Shown in pieces: positions 1 through 5,870 of a DNA stretch of 14,795 nucleotides. The notes beneath the pieces were generated by a model. That model saw only the letters and a program-made list of their open reading frames with translations. It was not told the DNA's origin and made no database searches. The DNA lies in contig JAYUGA010000131.1 of assembly GCA_043738565.1 (NCBI GenBank), positions 1 to 14,795 of the forward strand, in the 5' to 3' direction. A program made the position numbers and the translations under genes. This DNA is from Stagnihabitans sp043738565 (GTDB lineage Bacteria; Pseudomonadota; Alphaproteobacteria; Rhodobacterales; Rhodobacteraceae). The first letter of the stretch is position 1, and every line of letters starts with the position of its first letter.

Positions 1-184
1 CGGCGCCATGTGCCCACAAGCCTTTGGCGATCAGTTCCGCCACCACCGCCTGCGCTTTTGGCAGGTCGCGGTCGGCGACAATCACGCGCGCCCCGGACAT
101 GGCAAGGCCGTGCGCGATGGCGGCACCAATCCCCGACCCGGCCCCGGTCACAAGGGCGGTCTGACCGTCAAAACTGATCTGCAT
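1..184 (-). CDS. Short-chain dehydrogenase/reductase (SDR), N-terminal part, cut by window edge
   Basis: Only the first 61 residues are present; the gene continues past the left edge. The N-terminus reads MQISFDGQTALVTGAGSGIG, which contains the classical SDR cofactor motif TGxxxGIG (residues about 14-21), followed by an alpha helix and then VIVADRD. The Asp at the end of the second strand of a Rossmann fold usually favours NAD(H) over NADP(H). The start is set by an AGGAG about 7 bases upstream of the ATG at 184. It lies 68 bases downstream of the broken MFS gene in the same orientation, so it may share transcription with it. The substrate cannot be told, because the catalytic Ser-Tyr-Lys region lies outside the window. 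Confidence 0.88.
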   Translation of the reverse strand, partial: MQISFDGQTALVTGAGSGIGAAIAHGLAMSGARVIVADRDLPKAQAVVAELIAKGLWAHGA

Positions 185-252
185 GGCATACTCCTGACGC
201 TGCGATTCGCCACAGGAATAGGTCCAGCGGCGGCATTGCACCTTGACCCAGA

Positions 253-1476
253 TCAGGTCCGGTCGCGCATCCAGCCCAGCAACCTGCCGATCAGGAACGA
301 GGTGCGCGGCTCGTAAGTATAAGCGGTGATGTTGCCGGGCGAGGGCCGCACACCCATCCGCGCCAGCCCAAAGCCGATCAGCAAGACATGCGCCGCGGCA
401 ATCATCACGAACATCGCCGCCGAGCCAAAGGTCTCGATCAGGACCGAGGCGACATAGGGGCTGGCAATCGCCCCCACCGCATAGAGAAACATCAGGGCGG
501 CCGACAGTTCGACCCGCTCCATCGAACTGGCATAATCATGGGCATGGGCGGTCGAGATCGAATAGATCGGCATGGTGGCAAAACCGAAGGCGGCAATCGC
601 CGCGTAATTCGCCCACGGCCCCTGATCGGCCAGCAGGATTGCCGCAACCGTGGTCGGCGTCGCCAGCAGCGACAGTGCCAGCAAGACCTTGCGCCGGTCG
701 TATTTATCGGCTGCCCAGCCGACCGGATACTGCGCCACCGCCCCGCCCACCACATAGGTGGCCAGATAGATCGCGATCTGGTTGGAAAACAGCCCGACTT
801 CCTGGCCATACATCGGGCCGACGGTGCGAAACGCCGCCCCGGTGACGCCCGAAACGACGACCCGTGCCGCAGCCAGGGGCGAGCGCTGCTACGCCAGTTG
901 CGGGCGCAGGCGCGGCGCATCCGGCGTCTCGGGTGCTTCGGCCTTCGACAGGGTCAGCGGGAACACCGCCGAACACAGCAAGAGCGCCAGGATGTTGTAG
1001 GAAATATATGACCCCGGCGTCAGCACGCCGATCATCAGCTGCGCCCCCAGCGACCCCATGATGTCCACCACCCGGTGAACCCCCATCGCCCGGCCCCGGG
1101 TTTCATTGGTGACCTTGGCCTGCATCCAGGCCTCGATGATCGTGTAGCTGCCCGCCGTGGACAGGCCGATCGCCATCCGCATCAGGCTCCACGCCAGCGG
1201 GTTGGCCACCAGCGCATGGCCGAGGATGCCGATGGTCCCCGCCGCGACAAAGGCGGCAAAGGCGCGCGAATGGCCGACGTTGCCCATCAGGCGCGGTGCC
1301 CACCAGCAGCCGATGAAAAACCCGAAGAAATGTGCCGAACCCATCAGGCCGATCCGGCTTTTGCTGAACCCCAACTGCGCGCCGGATATGGCATCCAGCG
1401 GCACCACGCCGCCCGCGCCAAGTTGCAGCAGAACAACCGACAGAAACAGGGCGGCAAAGGTGATCAGCACGCGCAT
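253..1476 (-). pseudogene. MFS transporter interrupted by an in-frame amber codon
   Basis: From the ATG at 1476 to the TGA at 253 is a single reading frame of 407 codons, the usual size of a 12-helix major facilitator, broken only by a TAG at 889-891 (codon 196). The first half has hydrophobic helices starting at LITFAALFLSVVLLQLG, a cytoplasmic loop with ETRGRAMG (residues about 125-132) and an acidic/proline linker APETPDAPRLRP before the stop. The frame continues with QRSPLAAARVVVSGVTGAAF and a second six-helix half with an MFS-like motif, PVGWAADKYDRRKVLL. Both halves match one protein with the stop in the central cytoplasmic loop. An ATG (811-813) begins the second half, but no convincing ribosome site precedes it. 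The start is uncertain; an upstream in-frame start at 1584 adds an unlikely hydrophilic leader. The substrate is unknown. Alternatives are a sequencing error or amber suppression. Confidence 0.85.
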
Positions 1477-1614
1477 CAGGATTTCATGCTGACCATCTGG
1501 GGCGGAAAGGGCAAGGGGTGCCGGCGGCACCGACAGAAACTTGGCCGTCGCGAACCTGTAGAGACGCGGGCAAGACGCAAGCAAGACGCGGGCAAGACCG
1601 CGATTTTTCGGTTT

Positions 1615-2154
1615 TCAGCCGCCAATCATCCGCCGCATCGTGGCATCGCCATCCATCCCGCGTTTCAGCGCACCTGCTACATGTAGTGCCAACACCACCA
1701 TCAAGGTCCGGGTCAGCACGCGATGGGCAAGAAACCCCCAGGATTCCCAAGCCTCTGACACCGGCGCGATCGGCGGGATCACCCAACGGTCCAGGAACAT
1801 CACGTCAATCCCGGTGGCGCTGGAACCGATCCAGCCCGCCAAAGGAATACACAGCAATAACAGATAGATAAGTAGATGTGCCCCCTTCGCCGCGCGGTTG
1901 TTCCAGGCATTCGGTGGTCCAATCGGGGCAGGCGGCGGGTTGATCCGGTGCCAGATCAGCCGCAAAATTACCAAGGTCAGCGCTATGAACCCGCCCGTCT
2001 TGTGCAGGCCATACAGCGAGAGATTGCTCAGATTGGGCTGCATATTGGCCAGTATGGTGCCAAGGCTCAGCATCGACACAATCAGCAGTGCCATGCCCCA
2101 ATGGATCAGCCGCGTCACCAGCCCGAACTTCTGCGGGTCATTCCGCCACTGCAT
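1615..2154 (-). CDS. Cytochrome b561 family membrane protein
   Basis: A 179-aa integral membrane protein with four hydrophobic segments (about residues 17-38, 52-70, 91-110, 143-163). It has conserved histidines at H18 (RLIHWGMA), H51 (LHKTGG), H144 (LAHRVLTR) and H158 (LALHVAGALKR), placed as in bacterial b561 proteins such as E. coli CybB, where four histidines bind two b-type hemes. The family moves electrons between quinol and periplasmic or membrane acceptors. Its ATG directly follows the TGA of the upstream YceI gene (TGAATG), so the two are almost certainly co-transcribed and translationally coupled. This pairing is common in proteobacteria. The physiological electron acceptor cannot be inferred. 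Confidence 0.93.
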   Translation of the reverse strand: MQWRNDPQKFGLVTRLIHWGMALLIVSMLSLGTILANMQPNLSNLSLYGLHKTGGFIALTLVILRLIWHRINPPPAPIGPPNAWNNRAAKGAHLLIYLLLLCIPLAGWIGSSATGIDVMFLDRWVIPPIAPVSEAWESWGFLAHRVLTRTLMVVLALHVAGALKRGMDGDATMRRMIGG

Positions 2155-2724
2155 TCATTCAACCCGTTGAATGCGCGCAATAATATCCAGCCTCACCTCA
2201 TCCCCCACCGCATCCGCCCAGCCCGTCGCTCCAAAAGCGCTGCGCATCACGGCGCCGGTAAGCCGGATGGTCAGATGGCTCAGATCCCCCGCCACCGTGC
2301 CGGCCTGCCGGTAGAGCACCGCATGCAGCACGGCGGGTTTGGTGACGCCGCGGATGGTGATATTGCCCTGCACCGCCGCCCCATCGCCATCCGCCTTTAC
2401 GGCAGTGCTTTGGAAGATGATGGTTGGAAACTCGCCTGAATCCAGCACCTTGGGGCCTTTCATGGCCTGCGCGGCAAAAGGAAAGCTGGCCTCCGCCCCG
2501 GCGACATTCAGCGTCACCGCGATGGTCGAGGCGGCGACATGCTGGAAATCCAGGCTGAGATCGGCTTGGGAAATCGGCAGCCGCCCGGTGATCTTGTCCG
2601 GGCCGAAGTCGGTTTCAAACCCGACGGTCGAGGCTTCCGGTTGCAAGGCATAGGCGGTCGGAGCGGCCTGGGCCAGACCAGTCGTCAGGGCAATTGCCAA
2701 TAGCAAGGTTGGCATGCTGTACAT
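2155..2724 (-). CDS. YceI family periplasmic protein
   Basis: A 189-aa protein with a Sec signal peptide (MYSMPTLLLAIALTTGLAQA, cleavage probably after AQA), followed by a YceI-type lipocalin-like beta-barrel. Recognisable elements are the early YALQPEASTVGFETDF strand pair, the FPFAAQAMKGPKVLDSGEFP region and the TIRGVTKPAVL strand. YceI proteins bind isoprenoid or amphiphilic ligands and are typically encoded next to cytochrome b561. I chose the ATG at 2724 because AAGGAAG precedes it at good spacing and the signal peptide then starts cleanly; an in-frame ATG at 2754 would add ten residues. It is the first gene of a two-gene operon with the b561 gene and is divergent from the aldo/keto reductase start at 2848. 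The ligand is unknown. Confidence 0.93.
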   Translation of the reverse strand: MYSMPTLLLAIALTTGLAQAAPTAYALQPEASTVGFETDFGPDKITGRLPISQADLSLDFQHVAASTIAVTLNVAGAEASFPFAAQAMKGPKVLDSGEFPTIIFQSTAVKADGDGAAVQGNITIRGVTKPAVLHAVLYRQAGTVAGDLSHLTIRLTGAVMRSAFGATGWADAVGDEVRLDIIARIQRVE

Positions 2725-2847
2725 CTTTGGCTTCCTTTCCGCGCAGCTTAGCATAGGCCACAGGCCGTTGTTACGGGCTTTGGTCTGAATGCAGGGGCTT
2801 TTCCGGACGAGGTCCGCAGCCTAGGGTCACAGCAAAGGGAGCATGGC

Positions 2848-2882
2848 ATGCGGCAAGTCAAACTGGGCGGCACGGGAATTCC
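2848..2882 (+). pseudogene. Aldo/keto reductase, 5' fragment cut off by the IS element
   Basis: The ATG at 2848 follows an AAAGGGAG ribosome site and reads MRQVKLGGTGIP, the start of a Tas-type aldo/keto reductase. The next base belongs to the inserted element. Reading on into the element adds VVSQFELSFFW and then TAA at 2917-2919, giving a dead 23-residue peptide. Removing 2883-5837 plus one copy of GGAATTCC rejoins the frame exactly to the 3' part (GIPVSALCLGTMTWG), which proves the two pieces were one gene. The native promoter and ribosome site stay with this fragment. Confidence 0.93.
2875..2882. repeat. Target-site duplication, left copy (GGAATTCC)
   Basis: Eight bases directly before the left inverted repeat, identical to 5838-5845. 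The sequence is itself a perfect palindrome. The next four bases, GGTA, occur both as the element's terminal bases and as the target sequence after the right copy, so the direct repeat looks like 12 bp unless the end consensus and the symmetric repeats are used to place the border. Confidence 0.9.
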
Positions 2883-2901
2883 GGTAGTGTCTCAGTTTGA
2901 A
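2883..2901 (+). repeat. IS left inverted repeat
   Basis: GGTAGTGTCTCAGTTTGAA, an exact reverse complement of 5819-5837; identity stops at base 20. The transposase stop codon (2892-2894) lies inside this repeat, so the gene runs to the very end of the element. Confidence 0.95.
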
Positions 2902-3905
2902 TTATCTTTTTTCTGGTAAGGCCCGCGCTTCGTCGTGGCCGGGGCGTTCGCGTCGATCAGCCCGACAACCCAAGCCATGTCATGCAGGGTCGCAGACACG
3001 CCAGCAGCCATCGCCGGGGTGCATTTCAACGTCTTGTGGATGCGGACGAAGTTGTAATGCACGAAGTAGAGCGAGAGCATGTGCAGGTGGTTTTCCAGCT
3101 TCTTGCTGAAACCGTTGGTCAGGCGGGTAAAGCGGCGCATCCCCATGCGCATGGTCAGGTTCTGGCGCTCAACATGCGAAGTGCTGATCATGGCCGGATC
3201 GGGCTTGCCGAAGATCGGCTCCTTGATAGCGCCCGTGCATTCGGCGGGGGAATACTTGCGCTCATGACTCTTAGCGCCCGTAGGCTCGCCATAGAGCTTG
3301 ATCAGCATGGCGTAGTCGTTGTCCGTTGCAAAAGCATCGCCAACAGCCTTGAGATAAGCGCCGTAGCCGTCCGTGGTCAGTTGGACGCGGTTTGCCAGAC
3401 GGTCGGCCAGATCGAACATGAAGTCGCGGGCGGTTTCGGCGGAACGGTCGCCCACTTCGAAGGCCAGGATCATCTTGCTATCGCGGTCAATCGCGGTCCA
3501 CGTCCACACATCGCCAGCCCCTTGCGGGGCGGCCTTGGCGGTCGGGACGTTCTTGTCTTTGGCATAGCAGAACGACCAGATTTCATCGCACTGGACTTGG
3601 GCGGTCTTCACGTCGCGCACGGTCACGTCATGGTAAGCGGCGCAGGCGCGGCCCGCATCCTCCAGCAGTTTGGTCACGGTGTTGATGCTGACACCGGTGA
3701 TGCGGCTGATAGTGCGCATGGACGATCCCTCAACGAGCATGTTGAGGATGGTGACGCGGGTTTTGGTGTCGAGTTTGTTCTTGCCATTTAGATATGAACT
3801 TTTTTGCTTAGCGTAAAGCATATATTCGGGTATTTGAATAATTTTGTGGCTGGCCTGAGAAAACCCTCTACGATCACATTTCGATTCATTGAAAGTTAAG
3901 GACAT
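2892..3905 (-). CDS. IS1-family DDE transposase
   Basis: The protein (337 aa from the ATG at 3905) begins with an N-terminal HTH region (KTRVTILNMLVEGSSMRTISRITGVSINT), followed by an RNase H-like catalytic core. The likely DDE residues are D107 in CDEIWSF, D179 in LTTDGYGAYL and E246 in SHVERQNLTMRM. The terminal NFVRIHKTLKCTPAMAAG segment is typical of the IS1/ISMhu11-type enzyme. It should catalyse cut or copy and insertion through the 19-bp ends. The start is unclear: in-frame TTG (3920), ATG (3905) and ATG (3821) are possible and none has a good ribosome site; family homology seems to begin only near KNKLDTKTR. A start at 3821 would leave about 90 AT-rich bases as a divergent promoter region before the cargo operon. 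No frameshift or internal stop is seen, so it may be active. Confidence 0.92.
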   Translation of the reverse strand: MSLTFNESKCDRRGFSQASHKIIQIPEYMLYAKQKSSYLNGKNKLDTKTRVTILNMLVEGSSMRTISRITGVSINTVTKLLEDAGRACAAYHDVTVRDVKTAQVQCDEIWSFCYAKDKNVPTAKAAPQGAGDVWTWTAIDRDSKMILAFEVGDRSAETARDFMFDLADRLANRVQLTTDGYGAYLKAVGDAFATDNDYAMLIKLYGEPTGAKSHERKYSPAECTGAIKEPIFGKPDPAMISTSHVERQNLTMRMGMRRFTRLTNGFSKKLENHLHMLSLYFVHYNFVRIHKTLKCTPAMAAGVSATLHDMAWVVGLIDANAPATTKRGPYQKKDNSN

Positions 3906-3921
3906 TGACTTATATGTCAAT
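3904..3921. promoter_or_regulatory. Palindrome over the divergent start codons, candidate operator
   Basis: ATTGAC-TTATAT-GTCAAT: perfect 6-bp arms around a 6-bp spacer. The cargo operon's ATG (3914-3916) lies inside it, and two possible transposase starts (3905 and 3920, minus strand) touch its edges. An HTH protein is encoded by the second gene of the operon, and autorepression through a palindrome near the first start codon is usual for toxin-antitoxin operons. The symmetry is seen directly; the binding is inference. Confidence 0.45.
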
Positions 3922-4423
3922 AGATGATGAAATCATAGACAGATGTGGCCGAGGCATGTTGTTTCCACTCATCCCGAAGGCGCAGGGGGCGGTCGTGCGA
4001 AGAGCAATGCTGATAGGTGAAGACCTCCACTCTGAACTGAACTCCCCCGAAGGCGATGATACTTGGGAAGAACGGATCGGCAACCTTTTGGCAGACTTGG
4101 AGCATTTCGTTACCAGTGAGGAAATTCATTGCAAATATCTGTTTTTGTTGTCACCTGCGAACGAAAGTGTTTGGGAGGTTCGAAGCGTTAGGGATGATCC
4201 GTCCATCCGTGTCCTTGGGCTGTTCGCGGCGCGTGACGTTTTGATTACCACAAACTTTGCCAAACGTGCCGATCTGGGTGGGTGGGAAAGTGCTGCATGG
4301 AAAAAAGTGAAACTTATTGCGCGCTCGGTGTGGCAAAAGATTTTTCGCGCCTATCGCCCAATTATGTTCACAAATATTCACGACATGGTATCTGGAGCGA
4401 TCAGTGGAAAATACTTCAAATAG
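3914..4423 (+). CDS. RelE/HigB-like protein, putative toxin, IS cargo gene 1
   Basis: A 169-aa protein with no signal peptide. The C-terminal half resembles the RelE/HigB (Gp49-like) fold: KYLFLLSPANESVWEVRS (74-91), then SIRVLGLFAARDVLITTNFAKR (97-118), then an amphipathic helix WKKVKLIARSVWQKIF (129-144). This parallels the E-R-S, R-V-x-x-x-F and F-x-K-K pattern of HigB toxins, which are ribosome-linked mRNA nucleases. It is longer than typical HigB (about 100 aa), with an extra 70-residue N-terminal region rich in acidic residues and a C-terminal tail ending SGAISGKYFK. The ATG at 3914 is preferred over a TTG at 3905 because AAGGA lies about ten bases upstream. It overlaps the following HTH gene by 20 bases, the toxin-first order of higBA-type loci. 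Toxin activity is inferred from motif pattern and context only. Confidence 0.68.
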   Translation: MSIDDEIIDRCGRGMLFPLIPKAQGAVVRRAMLIGEDLHSELNSPEGDDTWEERIGNLLADLEHFVTSEEIHCKYLFLLSPANESVWEVRSVRDDPSIRVLGLFAARDVLITTNFAKRADLGGWESAAWKKVKLIARSVWQKIFRAYRPIMFTNIHDMVSGAISGKYFK

Positions 4424-4847
4424 CTGGAATCACTTGCCGCGAGATATGTATTACTATCGGCAACGATATAAAAACGCGTTGTTTTCGAAACTTCAACGTT
4501 TTTTTGCCGACGAAGCGGAGCGGACCGGCATAAATAAAAAGGATATTGCGGATCGACTTCGCCGCCATCCGGCGCAGATTACACGTTGGTTATCGTCGCC
4601 TAGCAATCTCACACTGGAGACGCTGAGCGACATTCTTTTTGCCATGGAAGCTGAGCCAGAGCCGCTGATGATTGCTCGTTTGACTGACCGGAGAGAATCT
4701 AACTATATGAATCCACTTATTGCCCGTATCCTTGGGAGTGAGCCTGCATCAACCGCAGCTCCCGCCGTCAGGGTCAAGAATCAAGCCGTGGGTAGTCTGC
4801 AAATGCCGATTTATAAGGTCGACATCTCTTCTGGAGTTCAGCCGTGA
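4404..4847 (+). CDS. HTH (XRE-like) protein, putative antitoxin/repressor, IS cargo gene 2
   Basis: A 147-aa protein starting at GTG 4404, chosen because GGAG sits six bases upstream and the overlap with gene 1 (4404-4423) suggests coupling; the open frame extends further upstream to 4317 without support. Residues about 33-84 form a lambda-repressor-like HTH: INKKDIADRLRRHPAQITRWL with SNLTLETLSDILFAM as helices 4-5, typical of HigA/XRE antitoxins. The C-terminal 60 residues are low in recognisable motifs (proline/alanine stretch EPASTAAPAVR) and could be the partner-binding part. It probably represses its own operon, perhaps through the palindrome at 3904-3921. It ends four bases into gene 3 (GTGA overlap). 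A plain regulator without antitoxin role remains possible. Confidence 0.75.
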   Translation: MENTSNSWNHLPRDMYYYRQRYKNALFSKLQRFFADEAERTGINKKDIADRLRRHPAQITRWLSSPSNLTLETLSDILFAMEAEPEPLMIARLTDRRESNYMNPLIARILGSEPASTAAPAVRVKNQAVGSLQMPIYKVDISSGVQP

Positions 4848-5263
4848 GCCAATTCGCTATTGTTGCTCTGTTTTGCGAAGACGTGCGCGTCGAGCAGACT
4901 GGGCAAGAAACCCTAGTTGGGGTGCTTCCAGATAATATTAACGTAGCAGCAATTCCCGGCATCATGCCGAAGCTCGCAACCTACGTTAGATGTAACTTTT
5001 CTAAAGATTTTTCTCTGAAGAATCTGAGAATAAAAATGCTTTCTCCGAACGGCGACATTCTATTTGACAACATCGTGGAGCAAGCGATAATTCAACAAGC
5101 GATGCAAGAGTCTCGCGACAATGGGTCGCCAATCTATAGCATAAAATCGTTTGCGATTTTCAGCGCGTTTAATATTGCTGCGGTCGGTTATTATAATGTG
5201 GTTAGCATTGTAAATGATAAAGAGCATGTTTCCGGCGCGATTAGGTTTGGCCTCACGCCGTAA
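4844..5263 (+). CDS. DUF6941-like protein, IS cargo gene 3
   Basis: A 139-aa soluble protein starting at GTG 4844 inside the stop of the HTH gene (GTGA, four-base overlap), so its translation is likely coupled. The N-terminal pattern IVALFCEDVRVEQTGQETLVGVLPDNI followed by PGIMPKLATYV resembles the DUF6941 family, small proteins of unknown function predicted to be beta-rich. Alternating hydrophobic strands continue to the end (YYNVVSIVNDKEHVSGAIRFGL). No catalytic motif, membrane segment or signal peptide is visible. As the last gene of a toxin-antitoxin-like operon it may be a third component (chaperone, sensor or modulator), but this rests on position only. Codon use is AT-richer than in host genes. 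The family assignment is from memory of the motif and should be treated as probable. Confidence 0.72.
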   Translation: MSQFAIVALFCEDVRVEQTGQETLVGVLPDNINVAAIPGIMPKLATYVRCNFSKDFSLKNLRIKMLSPNGDILFDNIVEQAIIQQAMQESRDNGSPIYSIKSFAIFSAFNIAAVGYYNVVSIVNDKEHVSGAIRFGLTP

Positions 5264-5275
5264 GCCATTGACTCG

Positions 5276-5509
5276 CTATTCCTTCCCCCACCGCTTAGCC
5301 GCCGCCTTCTTGGCAATCTCGGCCCGCCGTTCCGGTGACATGCTGGCCGCCCTCGCCTTGCCACCCTTGGCCCCCAGCGCCTTCGCTGCCGGGTCTTTGC
5401 CATCATCGGGCGCAACGTCCTCAACCTCGCCGGTGGCGATCCTGCCGACCATCACAGCCAGCCCTATCGCGTCGGCGGGGCGCTTCTCTCCGTTCGGACC
5501 TTTAGGCAT
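5276..5509 (-). CDS. Small basic KGGKARA-motif protein (RNA-binding-like), IS passenger
   Basis: A 77-aa protein: MPKGPNGEKRPADAIGLAVMVGRIATGEVED, then a short acidic linker, then a basic tail with KALGAKGGKARAASMSPERR and EIAKKAAAKRWGKE. The KGGKARA...SPERR...AAKRW tail is common in small alphaproteobacterial proteins that automatic pipelines label RNA-binding or histone-like; direct biochemical evidence is not known to me. The ATG at 5509 overlaps the stop of the upstream 79-aa gene by eight bases, so the pair is co-transcribed on the - strand. It converges with the DUF6941-like gene, leaving only 12 bases between stops and no visible terminator. The GC content is host-like, unlike the + strand cargo. 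Confidence 0.75.
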   Translation of the reverse strand: MPKGPNGEKRPADAIGLAVMVGRIATGEVEDVAPDDGKDPAAKALGAKGGKARAASMSPERRAEIAKKAAAKRWGKE

Positions 5510-5741
5510 CAGGTTTCATCCCCCCTAGGTCGACGCTCGACGGAACAAGGTAGTAGCTAGTCCGGTCGAGTACCAGTAACGCCTCTATGACATTCAATCC
5601 ACTGGGCGACGCCACTCCCTCTTCAAGATCGAGTTCACCGATGAATGACCACGGCGCAAGGCTAGGGGGCAGATCTGCGCCTGCTGCATCTGGCGTGAGG
5701 GCAGAGTCGCCCCGCTCAGACCGATGGATGAAAAACTGCAT
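5502..5741 (-). CDS. Small hypothetical protein, IS passenger
   Basis: A 79-aa protein of unknown function. The ATG at 5741 is preceded by a very strong AGGAGGAG at close spacing, which argues that it is really translated. It starts MQFFIHRSERGDSALTPDAAG, followed by a proline-rich turn and hydrophobic strands (SGLNVIEALLVLDRTSYYLVPS). No signal peptide or membrane helix is seen. It is the first gene of a two-gene unit with the KGGKARA-type protein and lies just inside the right inverted repeat. I recognise no family. Confidence 0.68.
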   Translation of the reverse strand: MQFFIHRSERGDSALTPDAAGADLPPSLAPWSFIGELDLEEGVASPSGLNVIEALLVLDRTSYYLVPSSVDLGGMKPDA

Positions 5742-5753
5742 TGCTCCTCCTAT

Positions 5754-5778
5754 GCTTCCTGCTAAGCATATAGGAAGC
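5754..5778. promoter_or_regulatory. Dyad upstream of the two small IS genes
   Basis: GCTTCCT and AGGAAGC form 7-bp inverted arms with an 11-base spacer, located 13-37 bases upstream of the ATG at 5741 on the - strand. The spacer side contains TATATGC, a possible -10 element, but no -35 at 16-18 bases is visible. It may be an operator or a leader hairpin; the function is unproven. Confidence 0.25.
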
Positions 5779-5818
5779 CGGGGCGCTGGGCGATACCCCT
5801 GTCAAGGGCGCGCCCATT

Positions 5819-5837
5819 TTCAAACTGAGACACTACC
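5819..5837 (-). repeat. IS right inverted repeat
   Basis: Exact reverse complement of the left repeat over 19 bp. Immediately internal to it are a perfect 10-bp palindrome GGGCGCGCCC (5806-5815) and a TGTCAA, but I see no properly spaced promoter partner. Confidence 0.95.
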
Positions 5838-5845
5838 GGAATTCC
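5838..5845. repeat. Target-site duplication, right copy (GGAATTCC)
   Basis: Directly follows the right inverted repeat and equals 2875-2882. Joining the left flank to the base after this copy gives codons for GTGIPVSALCLG without gap or frameshift. Confidence 0.9.
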
Positions 5846-5870
5846 GGTATCGGCACTGTGCCTAGGCACG

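Larger units (their letters stand above)
2883..5837. mobile_element. IS1-like insertion sequence (ISMhu11-type) with passenger genes, 2,955 bp
   Basis: The element is bounded by perfect 19-bp inverted repeats (2883-2901 and 5819-5837) and flanked by an 8-bp direct repeat GGAATTCC (2875-2882 and 5838-5845). Excision with one repeat copy restores an intact aldo/keto reductase frame, so the ends are exact. The terminus GGTAGTG fits the GGnnnTG end consensus of the IS1 family, and 8-9 bp duplications are usual there. The single-frame DDE transposase and the extra length fit the ISMhu11 subgroup, whose members can be several kb long with passengers (from memory, not searched). Order inside: transposase (-), three-gene overlapping operon (+), two small genes (-). 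The + strand cargo is visibly AT-richer than both ends, so it probably has a separate origin. Confidence 0.92.

Noticed and set aside
2875..2886. 12-bp target-site duplication GGAATTCCGGTA
   Set aside because: The last four bases belong to the IS end, as shown by the symmetric 19-bp repeats and the GGnnnTG terminus; the true duplication is 8 bp.
2848..2919. 23-codon peptide from the reductase start into the IS
   Set aside because: Only the chance read-through of a disrupted gene; no reason to think the peptide is functional.
2982..3791. Open frame of 269 codons on the + strand opposite the transposase
   Set aside because: Antisense shadow; the - strand frame has the DDE motifs and ends inside the inverted repeat, while this frame shows no family motif.
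5800..5805. Perfect TTGACA (- strand) just inside the right inverted repeat, as a promoter for the two small genes
   Set aside because: The only -10-like hexamer (TATATG) is 27 bases away, too far for a sigma-70 promoter; the 17-base position holds CCCGGC.
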